Under the pieces are notes generated by a model, which ran no database searches, was not told the origin of the DNA, and saw only the letters and a program-made list of their open reading frames with translations. The position numbers were made by a program, and so were the translations under genes. A DNA stretch of 22,479 nucleotides from Prevotella sp. CAG:485 (GTDB taxonomy: Bacteria; Bacteroidota; Bacteroidia; Bacteroidales; Muribaculaceae): the NCBI GenBank assembly GCA_000437495.1, contig FR897860.1:1-22479 (forward strand), in the 5' to 3' direction. Below are positions 7,222-14,720 of the stretch, piece after piece (positions within the stretch are counted from its first letter, which is position 1; each line of letters begins with the position of its first letter).

Positions 7222-8844
7222 ATGGAAATCCAGAAAGAGATAAAGACCATCTGCCCGGAAGCTGAATTTGAGCAGGGCGAATGTTTACTGGTCAAAGTGC
7301 CCGACAATAAATGGCATGCTTTGGCTCTCGAGCTGCGCGACCGTTACGGCTTCGATATGCTTACCGCCGTGGTAGGCATGGACTGGACCGAGACGCTCGG
7401 CTGCCTCTATTACCTGACTTCTACTGACCGCGATTGGGAAATGATTTGCGTCCGTGTTGAAACAGCCGACCGCACTCAGCCGCGTCTGCATTCGGTAAGC
7501 GACATCTGGAAGGTTGCTAACTTCCAGGAACGCGAGGTGTATGATTTCTTCGGCATCGAGTTCATTGGACACCCCGATATGCGCCGTTTCTTCCTGCGCA
7601 ACGACTGGGTTGGTTATCCTCTCCGCAAGGACTATGACGCCAATCCGGAGCTGAACCCCATCCGTCTCGAAGATGAGAAGGACGAGGACAACACCTATAC
7701 TCTTGAAGAGGATGAGAATGGCAATGTAAAACGCCGCGACTATAAAGTATTCCAGGCTGAGGATTACGTTGTCAACATCGGCCCGCAGCACCCGTCAACG
7801 CACGGTGTGATGCGTTTCCGCGCTGCCGTTGACGGCGAAACGGTGAAGAAGGTTGATGTGGTTTCGGGTTACATACACCGCGGCATTGAGAAACTCTGCG
7901 AAGGTCTCACCTACCCGCAGATGCTCCATTTCACCGACCGTATGGACTATATGTCGGCTCATCAGAACCGCCATTGCCTCTGTATGTGCATTGAGAAAGC
8001 TCTCGGCATAGAGGTACCCCGTCGTGCTCAGGTGATTCGCGTGATGATGGACGAGCTGATGCGTATATCAAGCCACCTTCTGTCATTCGGCTGCACCAGC
8101 ATGGACCTCGGTGCAACTACCTGTTTCTTCTACGGATTCCGCGAACGCGAACGTGTGCTCGACATCTTTGAAAAGACTTGCGGCGCCCGTATGTCGATGA
8201 ACTATAACGTGATTGGCGGTGTGATAGCCGACCTGCATCCTGACTTCCAGAAAGACGTCAAGGAGCTGTGCGCCATAATGCCCAAGGCTCTCAAGGAGTA
8301 CCACAAGGTATTCTCGGGCAACATCATAGCTCTCAACCGACTGAAAAATGTTGGCCATCTGAGCCGCGAAGATGCCATCAATTACTGCGTAACAGGTCCT
8401 TCGGGCCGCGGCTCCAACTTCAGCTGCGACTGCCGCAAGAAGCACCCTTACAGCATCTATTCCGAGCTTGACTTCAACGAGGTACTGGCCAACGGTTGCG
8501 ACTCATACGCACGTTACATGGTGCGTATGCGCGAGATTGAAGAGAGCGTGAAGATTCTTGAACAGCTGGTTGACAATATTCCTGAAGGCGACATCCGCGC
8601 TCAGGTGCCCCGCATCATCAAACTTCCCGCCGGACGCTGGTATCAGCAAGTGGAAGCCTCGCGCGGCACCTTCGGCGTGTTCATCGAATCAACCGGTGAG
8701 AAAACGCCTGCCCGCGTTCACTTCCAAAGCCCGTGTTTCAACCTGGTTGGCGTAATGGACCTCACTTGTGCCAACTACATGATTGCCGACCTCATTACCA
8801 TCGGCGCAGCACTCGACTTCGTAATCCCCGATATAGATCGTTAA
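7222..8844 (+). CDS. nuoCD: Complex I fused subunit C/D
   Basis: A fusion of the 30-kDa and 49-kDa subunits of the connecting module, 540 residues long. The NuoC part covers about residues 1-145, with the signature EREVYDFFGIEFIGHPDMRR from residue 103 and GYPLRKDY. An acidic linker (about 148-182) leads to the NuoD part, which starts at NIGPQHPSTHG. There H194 and Y243 (in DRMDYMSAH) match the His and Tyr that flank the quinone head group in NuoD homologues. The C-terminus DFVIPDIDR is also typical. The same fusion occurs in E. coli and is usual in Bacteroidota. In many bacteria nuoE, nuoF and nuoG would come next; here a 97-base spacer leads straight to nuoH. Confidence 0.97.
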   Translation: MEIQKEIKTICPEAEFEQGECLLVKVPDNKWHALALELRDRYGFDMLTAVVGMDWTETLGCLYYLTSTDRDWEMICVRVETADRTQPRLHSVSDIWKVANFQEREVYDFFGIEFIGHPDMRRFFLRNDWVGYPLRKDYDANPELNPIRLEDEKDEDNTYTLEEDENGNVKRRDYKVFQAEDYVVNIGPQHPSTHGVMRFRAAVDGETVKKVDVVSGYIHRGIEKLCEGLTYPQMLHFTDRMDYMSAHQNRHCLCMCIEKALGIEVPRRAQVIRVMMDELMRISSHLLSFGCTSMDLGATTCFFYGFRERERVLDIFEKTCGARMSMNYNVIGGVIADLHPDFQKDVKELCAIMPKALKEYHKVFSGNIIALNRLKNVGHLSREDAINYCVTGPSGRGSNFSCDCRKKHPYSIYSELDFNEVLANGCDSYARYMVRMREIEESVKILEQLVDNIPEGDIRAQVPRIIKLPAGRWYQQVEASRGTFGVFIESTGEKTPARVHFQSPCFNLVGVMDLTCANYMIADLITIGAALDFVIPDIDR

Positions 8845-8941
8845 CAACAGAAATTTTTCAGAAACTGCAAAACCTGTAAAACAGAGATTTCAACAGCCCC
8901 TTTCTACGGGTCTTTGCAATATGAATTAAAAACGATAACCA

Positions 8942-10048
8942 ATGTACGATTTTGGAAACATAACAAGCTGGTTCAACAACTTGCTGACATCTACCGGAAT
9001 GGCCGACTGGCTGGTCGTTCTTATAGAATGTGTGATAATCGCCGTTCTGGTACTTCTGACGTACACCGTACTGGCACTCTTCTATATTCTCTACGAGCGT
9101 AAGCTTTGCGCCTGGTTCCAATGCCGCCTCGGTCCTATGCGTGTGGGCAAATGGGGTGTGCTGCAGGTGTTCGCCGACATGTTCAAGATCCTTATCAAGG
9201 AGCTGATTTGCCTCAAGAACACTGATAAGTTCCTCTTCAAACTGGCACCCTACATTGTCATCACCTCGTCGGTAACAATGCTGGCTTGTCTTCCCTGGGG
9301 CAACGGTCTGCAGATAATTGATTTCAACATCGGCATCTTCTTTGTGCTGGCAGTGAGCAGCGTCGGCGTGCTCGGCATCCTTCTTGCCGGCTGGTCATCG
9401 AACAACAAATACACCCTCATCGGCGCTATGCGTTCAGGCGCACAGATGGTCAGCTATGAGCTGTCGCTCGGTCTGGCAATCCTCACAATAGTGATTCTGT
9501 CGGGCACCATGAGCATCAGCGAGATTGTAGAGCAGCAAAATTACGCATGGTTCATCTTCCAGGGTCATATCCCGGCTCTGATAGCTTTCATCATCTATAT
9601 CATTGCCGCCACAGCCGAAACAAACCGTGGACCGTTTGACTTGCCCGAGGCTGAACATGAGCTTACAGCAGGTTATCACACGGAATACTCCGGCATTCAC
9701 TTCGGCTTCTTCTACCTGGCCGAATACCTCAACCTCTTCATCGTGTCGGGTATCGCCAGCCTTATGTTCCTTGGCGGTTGGATGCCGCTGCATATCCCCG
9801 GATGGGATGGCTTCAACGATGTAATGAACTATATACCCTCCATAGTATGGTTCCTGCTCAAAGCCTTCTTCGTAAGCTTTGTAATCATCTGGTTCAAATG
9901 GACATTCCCCCGCATCAGAATTGACCAGATGCTCAGCTTTGAATGGAAATACCTCATGCCCTTCGCGCTGGCTAACCTCGTATTGATGGCTGTTTGCGTG
10001 GCTATGGACTGGTACTTGAAAGTTCCTCAAAACTTTATCGGTCAGTAA
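8942..10048 (+). CDS. nuoH: Complex I membrane subunit H
   Basis: NuoH (368 residues) anchors the peripheral arm to the membrane arm and forms much of the quinone entry channel. It has about eight or nine hydrophobic segments. The diagnostic first loop is present from E52-R53 (ERKLCAWFQCRLGPMRVGK), followed by LQVFADMFKILIKE. The acidic loop ETNRGPFDLPEAEHE, at about 226-240, carries the charged residues proposed to couple quinone chemistry to proton movement. The ATG at 8942 gives the usual N-terminus; an overlapping reading frame that opens upstream with TTG is not credible. The next gene, only 58 bp away, is atpD rather than nuoI, and no promoter or terminator is visible between them. Confidence 0.97.
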   Translation: MYDFGNITSWFNNLLTSTGMADWLVVLIECVIIAVLVLLTYTVLALFYILYERKLCAWFQCRLGPMRVGKWGVLQVFADMFKILIKELICLKNTDKFLFKLAPYIVITSSVTMLACLPWGNGLQIIDFNIGIFFVLAVSSVGVLGILLAGWSSNNKYTLIGAMRSGAQMVSYELSLGLAILTIVILSGTMSISEIVEQQNYAWFIFQGHIPALIAFIIYIIAATAETNRGPFDLPEAEHELTAGYHTEYSGIHFGFFYLAEYLNLFIVSGIASLMFLGGWMPLHIPGWDGFNDVMNYIPSIVWFLLKAFFVSFVIIWFKWTFPRIRIDQMLSFEWKYLMPFALANLVLMAVCVAMDWYLKVPQNFIGQ

Positions 10049-10106
10049 TCTGACCATCCGAATCGAATAAAACAACACCTCAAATAAATTACCACAGAGA
10101 AAAAAA

Positions 10107-11609
10107 ATGAGCACCCTCACAGGCACAGTAACCCAGGTCATAGGCCCCGTGGTTGACGTAATGTTTGAAGGCGACAACAACCAGGTGCCCCCTATTTACG
10201 GCGCTCTGAAAGTTGACCGCGAGAACGGCGAGACTCTGATACTCGAGGTAGAGCAGCACATAGGCGAAGACACAGTGCGCTGCGTAGCCATGGAGAGCAC
10301 CGATGGTCTGCGTCGCGGTGTAAAAGCCGATTATCTGGGCCGCGGCATAGCCGTGCCGACCGGCGCACAAGTAAAAGGACGTTTGCTGAATGTGATCGGT
10401 GAACCTATCGACCACCTGCCCGACCTGAATCGCGAAAATCTGCGCCCCATACACCAGCCCGCTCCCGAATTTGACGAACTGGCTATATCTACCGAAATCC
10501 TTTTCACAGGTATCAAGGTAATCGACCTGCTGGAACCCTATTCAAAGGGTGGCAAGATTGGTCTGTTTGGCGGCGCCGGTGTAGGCAAGACGGTGCTCAT
10601 CATGGAGCTTATCAACAACATTGCCAAAGGCCACAACGGCTTCTCTGTATTCACCGGCGTGGGAGAACGTACCCGCGAAGGTAACGACCTGCTCCGCGAA
10701 ATGATTGAGAGCGGCGTAATGAAATACGGCAAGAAGTTTGAAGAGGGCATGGAAAAGGGCGAATGGAACCTTGCAGATGTTGACATGAAGGAAGTCAACA
10801 ACTCGCAGGCCACGCTGGTGTTCGGCCAGATGAACGAACCGCCGGGTGCCCGTCTGCGTGTTGCCCTTTCAGGCCTTACGGTGGCTGAACAGTTCCGCGA
10901 CAATGAGGGAGGCGGCAAAGATGTGCTGCTCTTCATCGACAACATCTTCCGTTTCACTCAGGCCGGCTCCGAGGTATCGGCACTTCTCGGCCGTATGCCT
11001 TCGGCAGTAGGTTATCAGCCTACGCTGGCTTCGGAGATGGGTGCTCTGCAGGAACGTATCACCTCTACAAAGAACGGCTCAATCACCTCAGTGCAGGCTA
11101 TCTACGTGCCGGCTGACGACCTTACGGACCCGGCTCCCGCCACCACGTTCTCGTTCCTTGACGCCACCACAGTGCTTAGCCGTAAGATTTCGGAGCTTGG
11201 CATCTACCCGGCAGTTGACCCCCTGGACTCAACATCTCGAATCCTCGACCCCAACATCATAGGCGAAGAGCATTACAATGTGGCTCAGGAAGTTAAACAG
11301 CTTCTCCAGAAATACAACGACCTGCAGGACATCATCGCCATCCTGGGTGTTGATGAGCTCAGCGACGAAGACAAGCTCACGGTAAATCGCGCACGTCGTG
11401 CCCAGCGTTACCTGTCGCAGCCCTTCCACGTTGCAGAACAGTTCACCGGCCTGCCCGGCGTCATGGTACCCCTGTCGGAGACCATTCGCGGCTTCAAGAT
11501 GATTCTTGCCGGCGAAGTAGACGAATATCCCGAACAAGCCTTCCTCAACGTCGGCACCATTGACGAGGCCATAGAGAAGGGCAAGAAGATGCTTGCCGAA
11601 GTAGGATAA
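10107..11609 (+). CDS. atpD: F1Fo ATP synthase subunit beta
   Basis: The catalytic beta subunit of F1, 500 residues. The Walker A loop GGAGVGKT is at 155-162, the catalytic base is E187 in GVGERTREG, and the Walker B strand LLFIDN is at 274-279. The DELSDED motif near the C-terminal domain is the lever that contacts the gamma subunit. Compared with E. coli beta, about 27 extra residues lie between REGND and GQMNEPPG (roughly 206-232, KKFEEGMEKGEW and after), an insertion I recall from other Bacteroidota beta subunits. This is the first gene of the ATP synthase block, placed directly behind nuoH. The start is preceded by an A-rich run rather than a Shine-Dalgarno sequence. Confidence 0.98.
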   Translation: MSTLTGTVTQVIGPVVDVMFEGDNNQVPPIYGALKVDRENGETLILEVEQHIGEDTVRCVAMESTDGLRRGVKADYLGRGIAVPTGAQVKGRLLNVIGEPIDHLPDLNRENLRPIHQPAPEFDELAISTEILFTGIKVIDLLEPYSKGGKIGLFGGAGVGKTVLIMELINNIAKGHNGFSVFTGVGERTREGNDLLREMIESGVMKYGKKFEEGMEKGEWNLADVDMKEVNNSQATLVFGQMNEPPGARLRVALSGLTVAEQFRDNEGGGKDVLLFIDNIFRFTQAGSEVSALLGRMPSAVGYQPTLASEMGALQERITSTKNGSITSVQAIYVPADDLTDPAPATTFSFLDATTVLSRKISELGIYPAVDPLDSTSRILDPNIIGEEHYNVAQEVKQLLQKYNDLQDIIAILGVDELSDEDKLTVNRARRAQRYLSQPFHVAEQFTGLPGVMVPLSETIRGFKMILAGEVDEYPEQAFLNVGTIDEAIEKGKKMLAEVG

Positions 11610-11673
11610 CAAGAAGAATACAAACCTCGCCGCCGGAGTCCCGCCGGACAAGGCAGCGCGAATTAGATACAGG

Positions 11674-11910
11674 ATGACACTACGCATAATCTCGGCACAG
11701 GAAGTGCTCTTCGAGGGGTCGGTGAAAGCCGTTACACTGCCCGGTTCGGCCGGCAGCTTCACGGTGTTGCGCAACCATGCGCCCCTTATAGCCGTCCTTA
11801 CTCCCGGTCGGGTCAGATACCTCGACGACATGGAACAAGAAAGCCATATTGACATAAAAGGCGGTCTTGTGGATGTGGAGAATAACAAGGTTGACGTATG
11901 CGTGTACTAA
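11674..11910 (+). CDS. atpC: F1Fo ATP synthase subunit epsilon, short form
   Basis: The epsilon subunit joins the gamma shaft to the c-ring. This one has 78 residues and consists only of the N-terminal beta-sandwich: MTLRIISAQEVLFEG, LPGSAGSFTVLRNHAPL and the closing strand GGLVDVENNKVDV. E. coli epsilon is about 139 residues, and its C-terminal pair of helices, which inhibits ATP hydrolysis, is absent here. The reading frame ends cleanly and the next gene begins 18 bases later, so this looks like a natural short form rather than a truncation. A 64-base spacer with a direct repeat (CGCCGGA at 11631 and 11642) precedes it. Confidence 0.93.
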   Translation: MTLRIISAQEVLFEGSVKAVTLPGSAGSFTVLRNHAPLIAVLTPGRVRYLDDMEQESHIDIKGGLVDVENNKVDVCVY

Positions 11911-11928
11911 CCGTTGCCTGACACAATT

Positions 11929-13296
11929 ATGATATCAAAGTCAAAACTTCTATACATCCTTACGGCTCTGCTGATGTGTCTGGCAGTGCCTTCCACAGCT
12001 CTTGCCGCTCCCGAGCAGGCAGACTCAGCTAAAGAGGAATCGAGCCTGGACGTTAAGGAGATAATTTTCCACCATCTCGGCGACGGTTATGGCTGGGAAG
12101 TGCCTTTCGCCCACATCTATCGCATTCCGCTGCCGGTGATTGTTCGTGCGCAAGACGGAACCTGGCATTCTTTCTCATCGTCGAAGCTCACCGATGTGGA
12201 AGTAATCAAGGAATCGAAGCTCGACAAAGACGGCAAGGTTAAGACTTCGTACAGAGAAGAACTGGTGCCGGTGATTCATAAAATCACCAAAGGCGACAAG
12301 GAATATATGTTCCTCATTGCCCACACCTCGCAGCATAAGAACAAAGTGGTGGAGATTTTCCCGCTCGACGCTGACGAGGAAGCATCGGTATTCAAACAGG
12401 CCGAAGACCTTGCTAAGACTGAAAAGGTTGAAAACGGCGAACATGTGGTTGTGCCCGGTTATGTATATTACGAAGCCGACGGCAAAGGCACATATTACCG
12501 CGAATACAAGCCCATCGACATCTCCATCACAAAGAATGTTTGCGCCCTGTTCATAGCCGCATTCATAGTTTGGCTGCTGTGTCGCATTCTGGTGCGCCAT
12601 TACAAGAAGTATGGCTTCAAGACACCCCGCAAGGGTATGGGCTTCTTCGAGCTTCTGGTTGATTTCATCTACACTGGTGTAATCCGCGACACTCTGAAGG
12701 ATAAAGCAAACAAGTTTGCACCCTATCTGCTCACCTGCTTCTTCTTTATCCTGATAATGAACCTGCTCGGACTGGTTGTCATCTTCCCCGGTGGCGCCAA
12801 CCTCACGGGCAACATAGCCATAACGCTGGTACTGGCGTTCCTTACCTTCATTATGGTAAACATTCATGGCAACAAGCATTACTGGAAAGAGATATTCTGG
12901 CCCGATGTGCCTATCTGGCTGAAATGTCCGCTGCCCATAATGCAGGTTATAGAAATCTTCGGTATATTCACCAAGCCGGCAGCCTTGTGCGTCCGTCTGT
13001 TTGCCAATATGATGGGCGGCCACATGATAGTAATCACTCTTACGGTGCTTATCTTCATCTTCGCGGTCTTCGGCGCCGCTGCCACAGGCAGCTCGGTGGT
13101 AATATCCATTCTCTTCTCAATCTTCATGCTTGCTCTCGATGTGCTGGTAAGCTTCATCCAGGCATACGTGTTCACCATGCTGTCAACCATCTTCATCTCG
13201 CTGGCAGTGCAGGAAGAGCACCACAAGAGCATAGATGACGAAGTAGCAGAAGAAATCAAGAGAGACGAAAATCCGCAACACGCCGGACTCGCATAA
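11929..13296 (+). CDS. atpB: F1Fo ATP synthase subunit a with N-terminal periplasmic domain
   Basis: Subunit a forms the ion half-channels beside the c-ring. The ATG at 11929 is chosen because it starts directly with a signal peptide (MISKSKLLYILTALLMCLAV, cleaved near ALA-AP at 26-28); an upstream TTG at 11914 would add five residues and is less likely. With this start the protein has 455 residues, against 271 in E. coli. Residues 27-200 form a hydrophilic, probably periplasmic domain that opens with HHLGDGYGWEVPF. The first membrane helix comes at about 204-222. The channel region is conserved: the essential arginine is R356 in CVRLFANMMGGH. The C-terminal tail is acidic. A signal peptide and extension are known on AtpB of this phylum, but the domain seems unusually long. 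No atpI-like gene precedes it. Confidence 0.95.
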   Translation: MISKSKLLYILTALLMCLAVPSTALAAPEQADSAKEESSLDVKEIIFHHLGDGYGWEVPFAHIYRIPLPVIVRAQDGTWHSFSSSKLTDVEVIKESKLDKDGKVKTSYREELVPVIHKITKGDKEYMFLIAHTSQHKNKVVEIFPLDADEEASVFKQAEDLAKTEKVENGEHVVVPGYVYYEADGKGTYYREYKPIDISITKNVCALFIAAFIVWLLCRILVRHYKKYGFKTPRKGMGFFELLVDFIYTGVIRDTLKDKANKFAPYLLTCFFFILIMNLLGLVVIFPGGANLTGNIAITLVLAFLTFIMVNIHGNKHYWKEIFWPDVPIWLKCPLPIMQVIEIFGIFTKPAALCVRLFANMMGGHMIVITLTVLIFIFAVFGAAATGSSVVISILFSIFMLALDVLVSFIQAYVFTMLSTIFISLAVQEEHHKSIDDEVAEEIKRDENPQHAGLA

Positions 13297-13298
13297 AG

Positions 13299-13345
13299 AA
13301 AAAACAATAAACAAAACATAAACCACTAAACTCTAACAACACACC
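13299..13345 (+). promoter_or_regulatory. G-free leader in front of atpE
   Basis: The 47 bases between atpB and the atpE ATG contain no G and few T; they are almost all A and C. Such a stretch cannot form stable RNA structure and would leave the start codon open. The c subunit is needed in about ten copies per enzyme, and in E. coli the atpE leader is a known translation enhancer, so a similar role is proposed here. Confidence 0.45.
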
Positions 13346-13591
13346 ATGTTATCAATGATTCTCGTAGCCGAACTGGCACTTGGCGCTCTTGGCGCAGCCC
13401 TCGGCGCAGGCATCGCAGCAATAGGCGCCGGCTTCGGCATCGGCAAAATCGGTTCGTCGGCCATGGAGGCTATCGCACGTCAACCGGAAGCTGCCAGCGA
13501 CATCCGTAGCAACATGATTGTAATCGCTGCCCTTATTGAGGGTGTGGCACTGTTCGCCGTCATCGTATCGGCACTCGCCCTGTTCCTCTAA
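13346..13591 (+). CDS. atpE: F1Fo ATP synthase subunit c
   Basis: The proteolipid that builds the rotating c-ring, 81 residues. Two hydrophobic helices flank the polar loop ARQPEA (44-49), which contacts gamma and epsilon. The ion-binding carboxylate is E65, in the second helix (ALIEGVALF). The first helix has the glycine-rich pattern GAGFGIGKIG. With the loop aligned to the Na+-dependent Ilyobacter enzyme, position 32 is Ile instead of Gln and position 66 is Gly instead of Ser. The sodium ligands are therefore missing and proton coupling is predicted. It follows atpB after a 49-base spacer and has an unusually open leader. Confidence 0.96.
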   Translation: MLSMILVAELALGALGAALGAGIAAIGAGFGIGKIGSSAMEAIARQPEAASDIRSNMIVIAALIEGVALFAVIVSALALFL

Positions 13592-13654
13592 AAAAATCAG
13601 CTATTCAGCATTAACAAGAAAACAACCCTACCCACCGACTAAAAAGTCTTCATT

Positions 13655-14155
13655 ATGGAACTCTTCACGCCCGATTTCGGACTGGTCTTCTGGATGTTCA
13701 TCGCATTCCTGGTATTGTTTCTGATACTTGCCAAATGGGGATGGCCCATGATAATCAAAACCATGAATTCGCGGGCCGACCGCATTGACCAGGGCGTAGA
13801 ATATGCCCGTCAGGCCAAAGAACAACTTGACTCGGCACGTACCGACGCTCAAAAGGTAATAGATGATGCCCGTAAGCAACAGGCCGACATCCTGCGCGAA
13901 GCTGAGAAAATGAAGACCCAAATAATAGACGAAGCCCGCACAGAGGCTTCCAACGAGGCTAAAAAGGTCATGGACGCCGCCAAGGTGTCCATTGACCAAA
14001 GTCGCAAGGAAGCTGAGCGTCAGCTGCGTCAGGAAGTGGGTAAATTCTCCGTTGCAATCGCCGAGAAATTAGTACGGCAGCAGATGGCCGACGACAAGCA
14101 GCAGCAGGCTCTGGCCGACAAACTGCTCGACGAAATGGAGAAAAACAAAAACTAA
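13655..14155 (+). CDS. atpF: F1Fo ATP synthase subunit b
   Basis: The peripheral stalk subunit, 166 residues. A single N-terminal membrane helix (about residues 8-30, FGLVFWMFIAFLVLFLILAK) leads into a long charged helix rich in Ala, Lys, Glu, Arg and Gln that runs to the C-terminus and should form the right-handed coiled coil of the stator. The length is normal for a homodimeric b subunit, and no second b-type gene is present, so two copies of this protein probably form the stalk. It sits 63 bp after atpE and 15 bp before atpH. Confidence 0.95.
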   Translation: MELFTPDFGLVFWMFIAFLVLFLILAKWGWPMIIKTMNSRADRIDQGVEYARQAKEQLDSARTDAQKVIDDARKQQADILREAEKMKTQIIDEARTEASNEAKKVMDAAKVSIDQSRKEAERQLRQEVGKFSVAIAEKLVRQQMADDKQQQALADKLLDEMEKNKN

Positions 14156-14170
14156 GACCACAGTTGAATC

Positions 14171-14716
14171 ATGGACAACGGCCTTATAGCCCGGCGTTAT
14201 GCCAAAGCCCTGTACAAGATCGCGAAGGAACACGACAAAATCGCGGCAGTGTATGAGGAGATGAAGGCTGTGGTAAAAGCCTTTGCTGACAACCCGACGT
14301 TGCAGCGCACTCTCTCCAACCCATACATTGCAGCCTCCGATAAGCTCCTACTTATGAAAGAGGCCGCCGGAAACCTTTACGAAGACGACTTCAAGGCTCT
14401 GGTAAAGCTCGTAATTGACAAACACCGCGAGGAATTCATGTATGCCATCTGTCTGGCTTACTGTGACATCTACAGAAATGAAAATCACATTTCACGCGTG
14501 CGAATCATAACAGCCAAACCCCTACCGGACGACCGCATGGAAAGAATCCGGCATCTGGTGCAAAAATCCTTCCCCAACCGTACATTTGAGTATTCCATGG
14601 AGATAAATCCGGAACTCATTGGAGGATTCCAGGTGTTTGTGGACAATGTCAAGATGGACGCATCCATCAGCAATGAGTTACAACAGTTACGTCAAAACCT
14701 TATAAGCAGCAACTAA
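14171..14716 (+). CDS. atpH: F1Fo ATP synthase subunit delta
   Basis: The delta (OSCP) subunit ties the b stalk to the top of F1. It has 181 residues, the usual size. The N-terminal helical domain starts with the typical IARRYAKALYKIAKE. The C-terminal part holds the family signature INPELIGGFQVFVDNVKMDAS, at about 152-172, followed by a short helix with SNELQQLRQNL. It begins 15 bp after atpF and ends 4 bp before atpA, so it lies within a tightly packed run. Confidence 0.96.
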   Translation: MDNGLIARRYAKALYKIAKEHDKIAAVYEEMKAVVKAFADNPTLQRTLSNPYIAASDKLLLMKEAAGNLYEDDFKALVKLVIDKHREEFMYAICLAYCDIYRNENHISRVRIITAKPLPDDRMERIRHLVQKSFPNRTFEYSMEINPELIGGFQVFVDNVKMDASISNELQQLRQNLISSN

Positions 14717-14720
14717 CAAG

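Noticed and set aside
8914..9102. Short open frame overlapping the nuoH start
   Set aside because: It needs a TTG start, runs out of frame through nuoH and lacks any motif.
9434..10180. Antisense frame of 248 codons across nuoH and the start of atpD
   Set aside because: It spans two conserved genes and their spacer, and matches no known family.
11631..11648. CGCCGGA direct repeat between atpD and atpC
   Set aside because: Two seven-base copies in a GC-rich spacer are easily due to chance; only weak four-base stems can form.
11914..11928. TTG start that would add five residues to AtpB
   Set aside because: The ATG at 11929 begins directly with a standard signal peptide and leaves an 18-base spacer after atpC.
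12175..13023. Antisense frame of 282 codons opposite atpB
   Set aside because: It is opposite conserved AtpB sequence, rich in His, Gln and Tyr as mirror images of common sense codons, and has no promoter.
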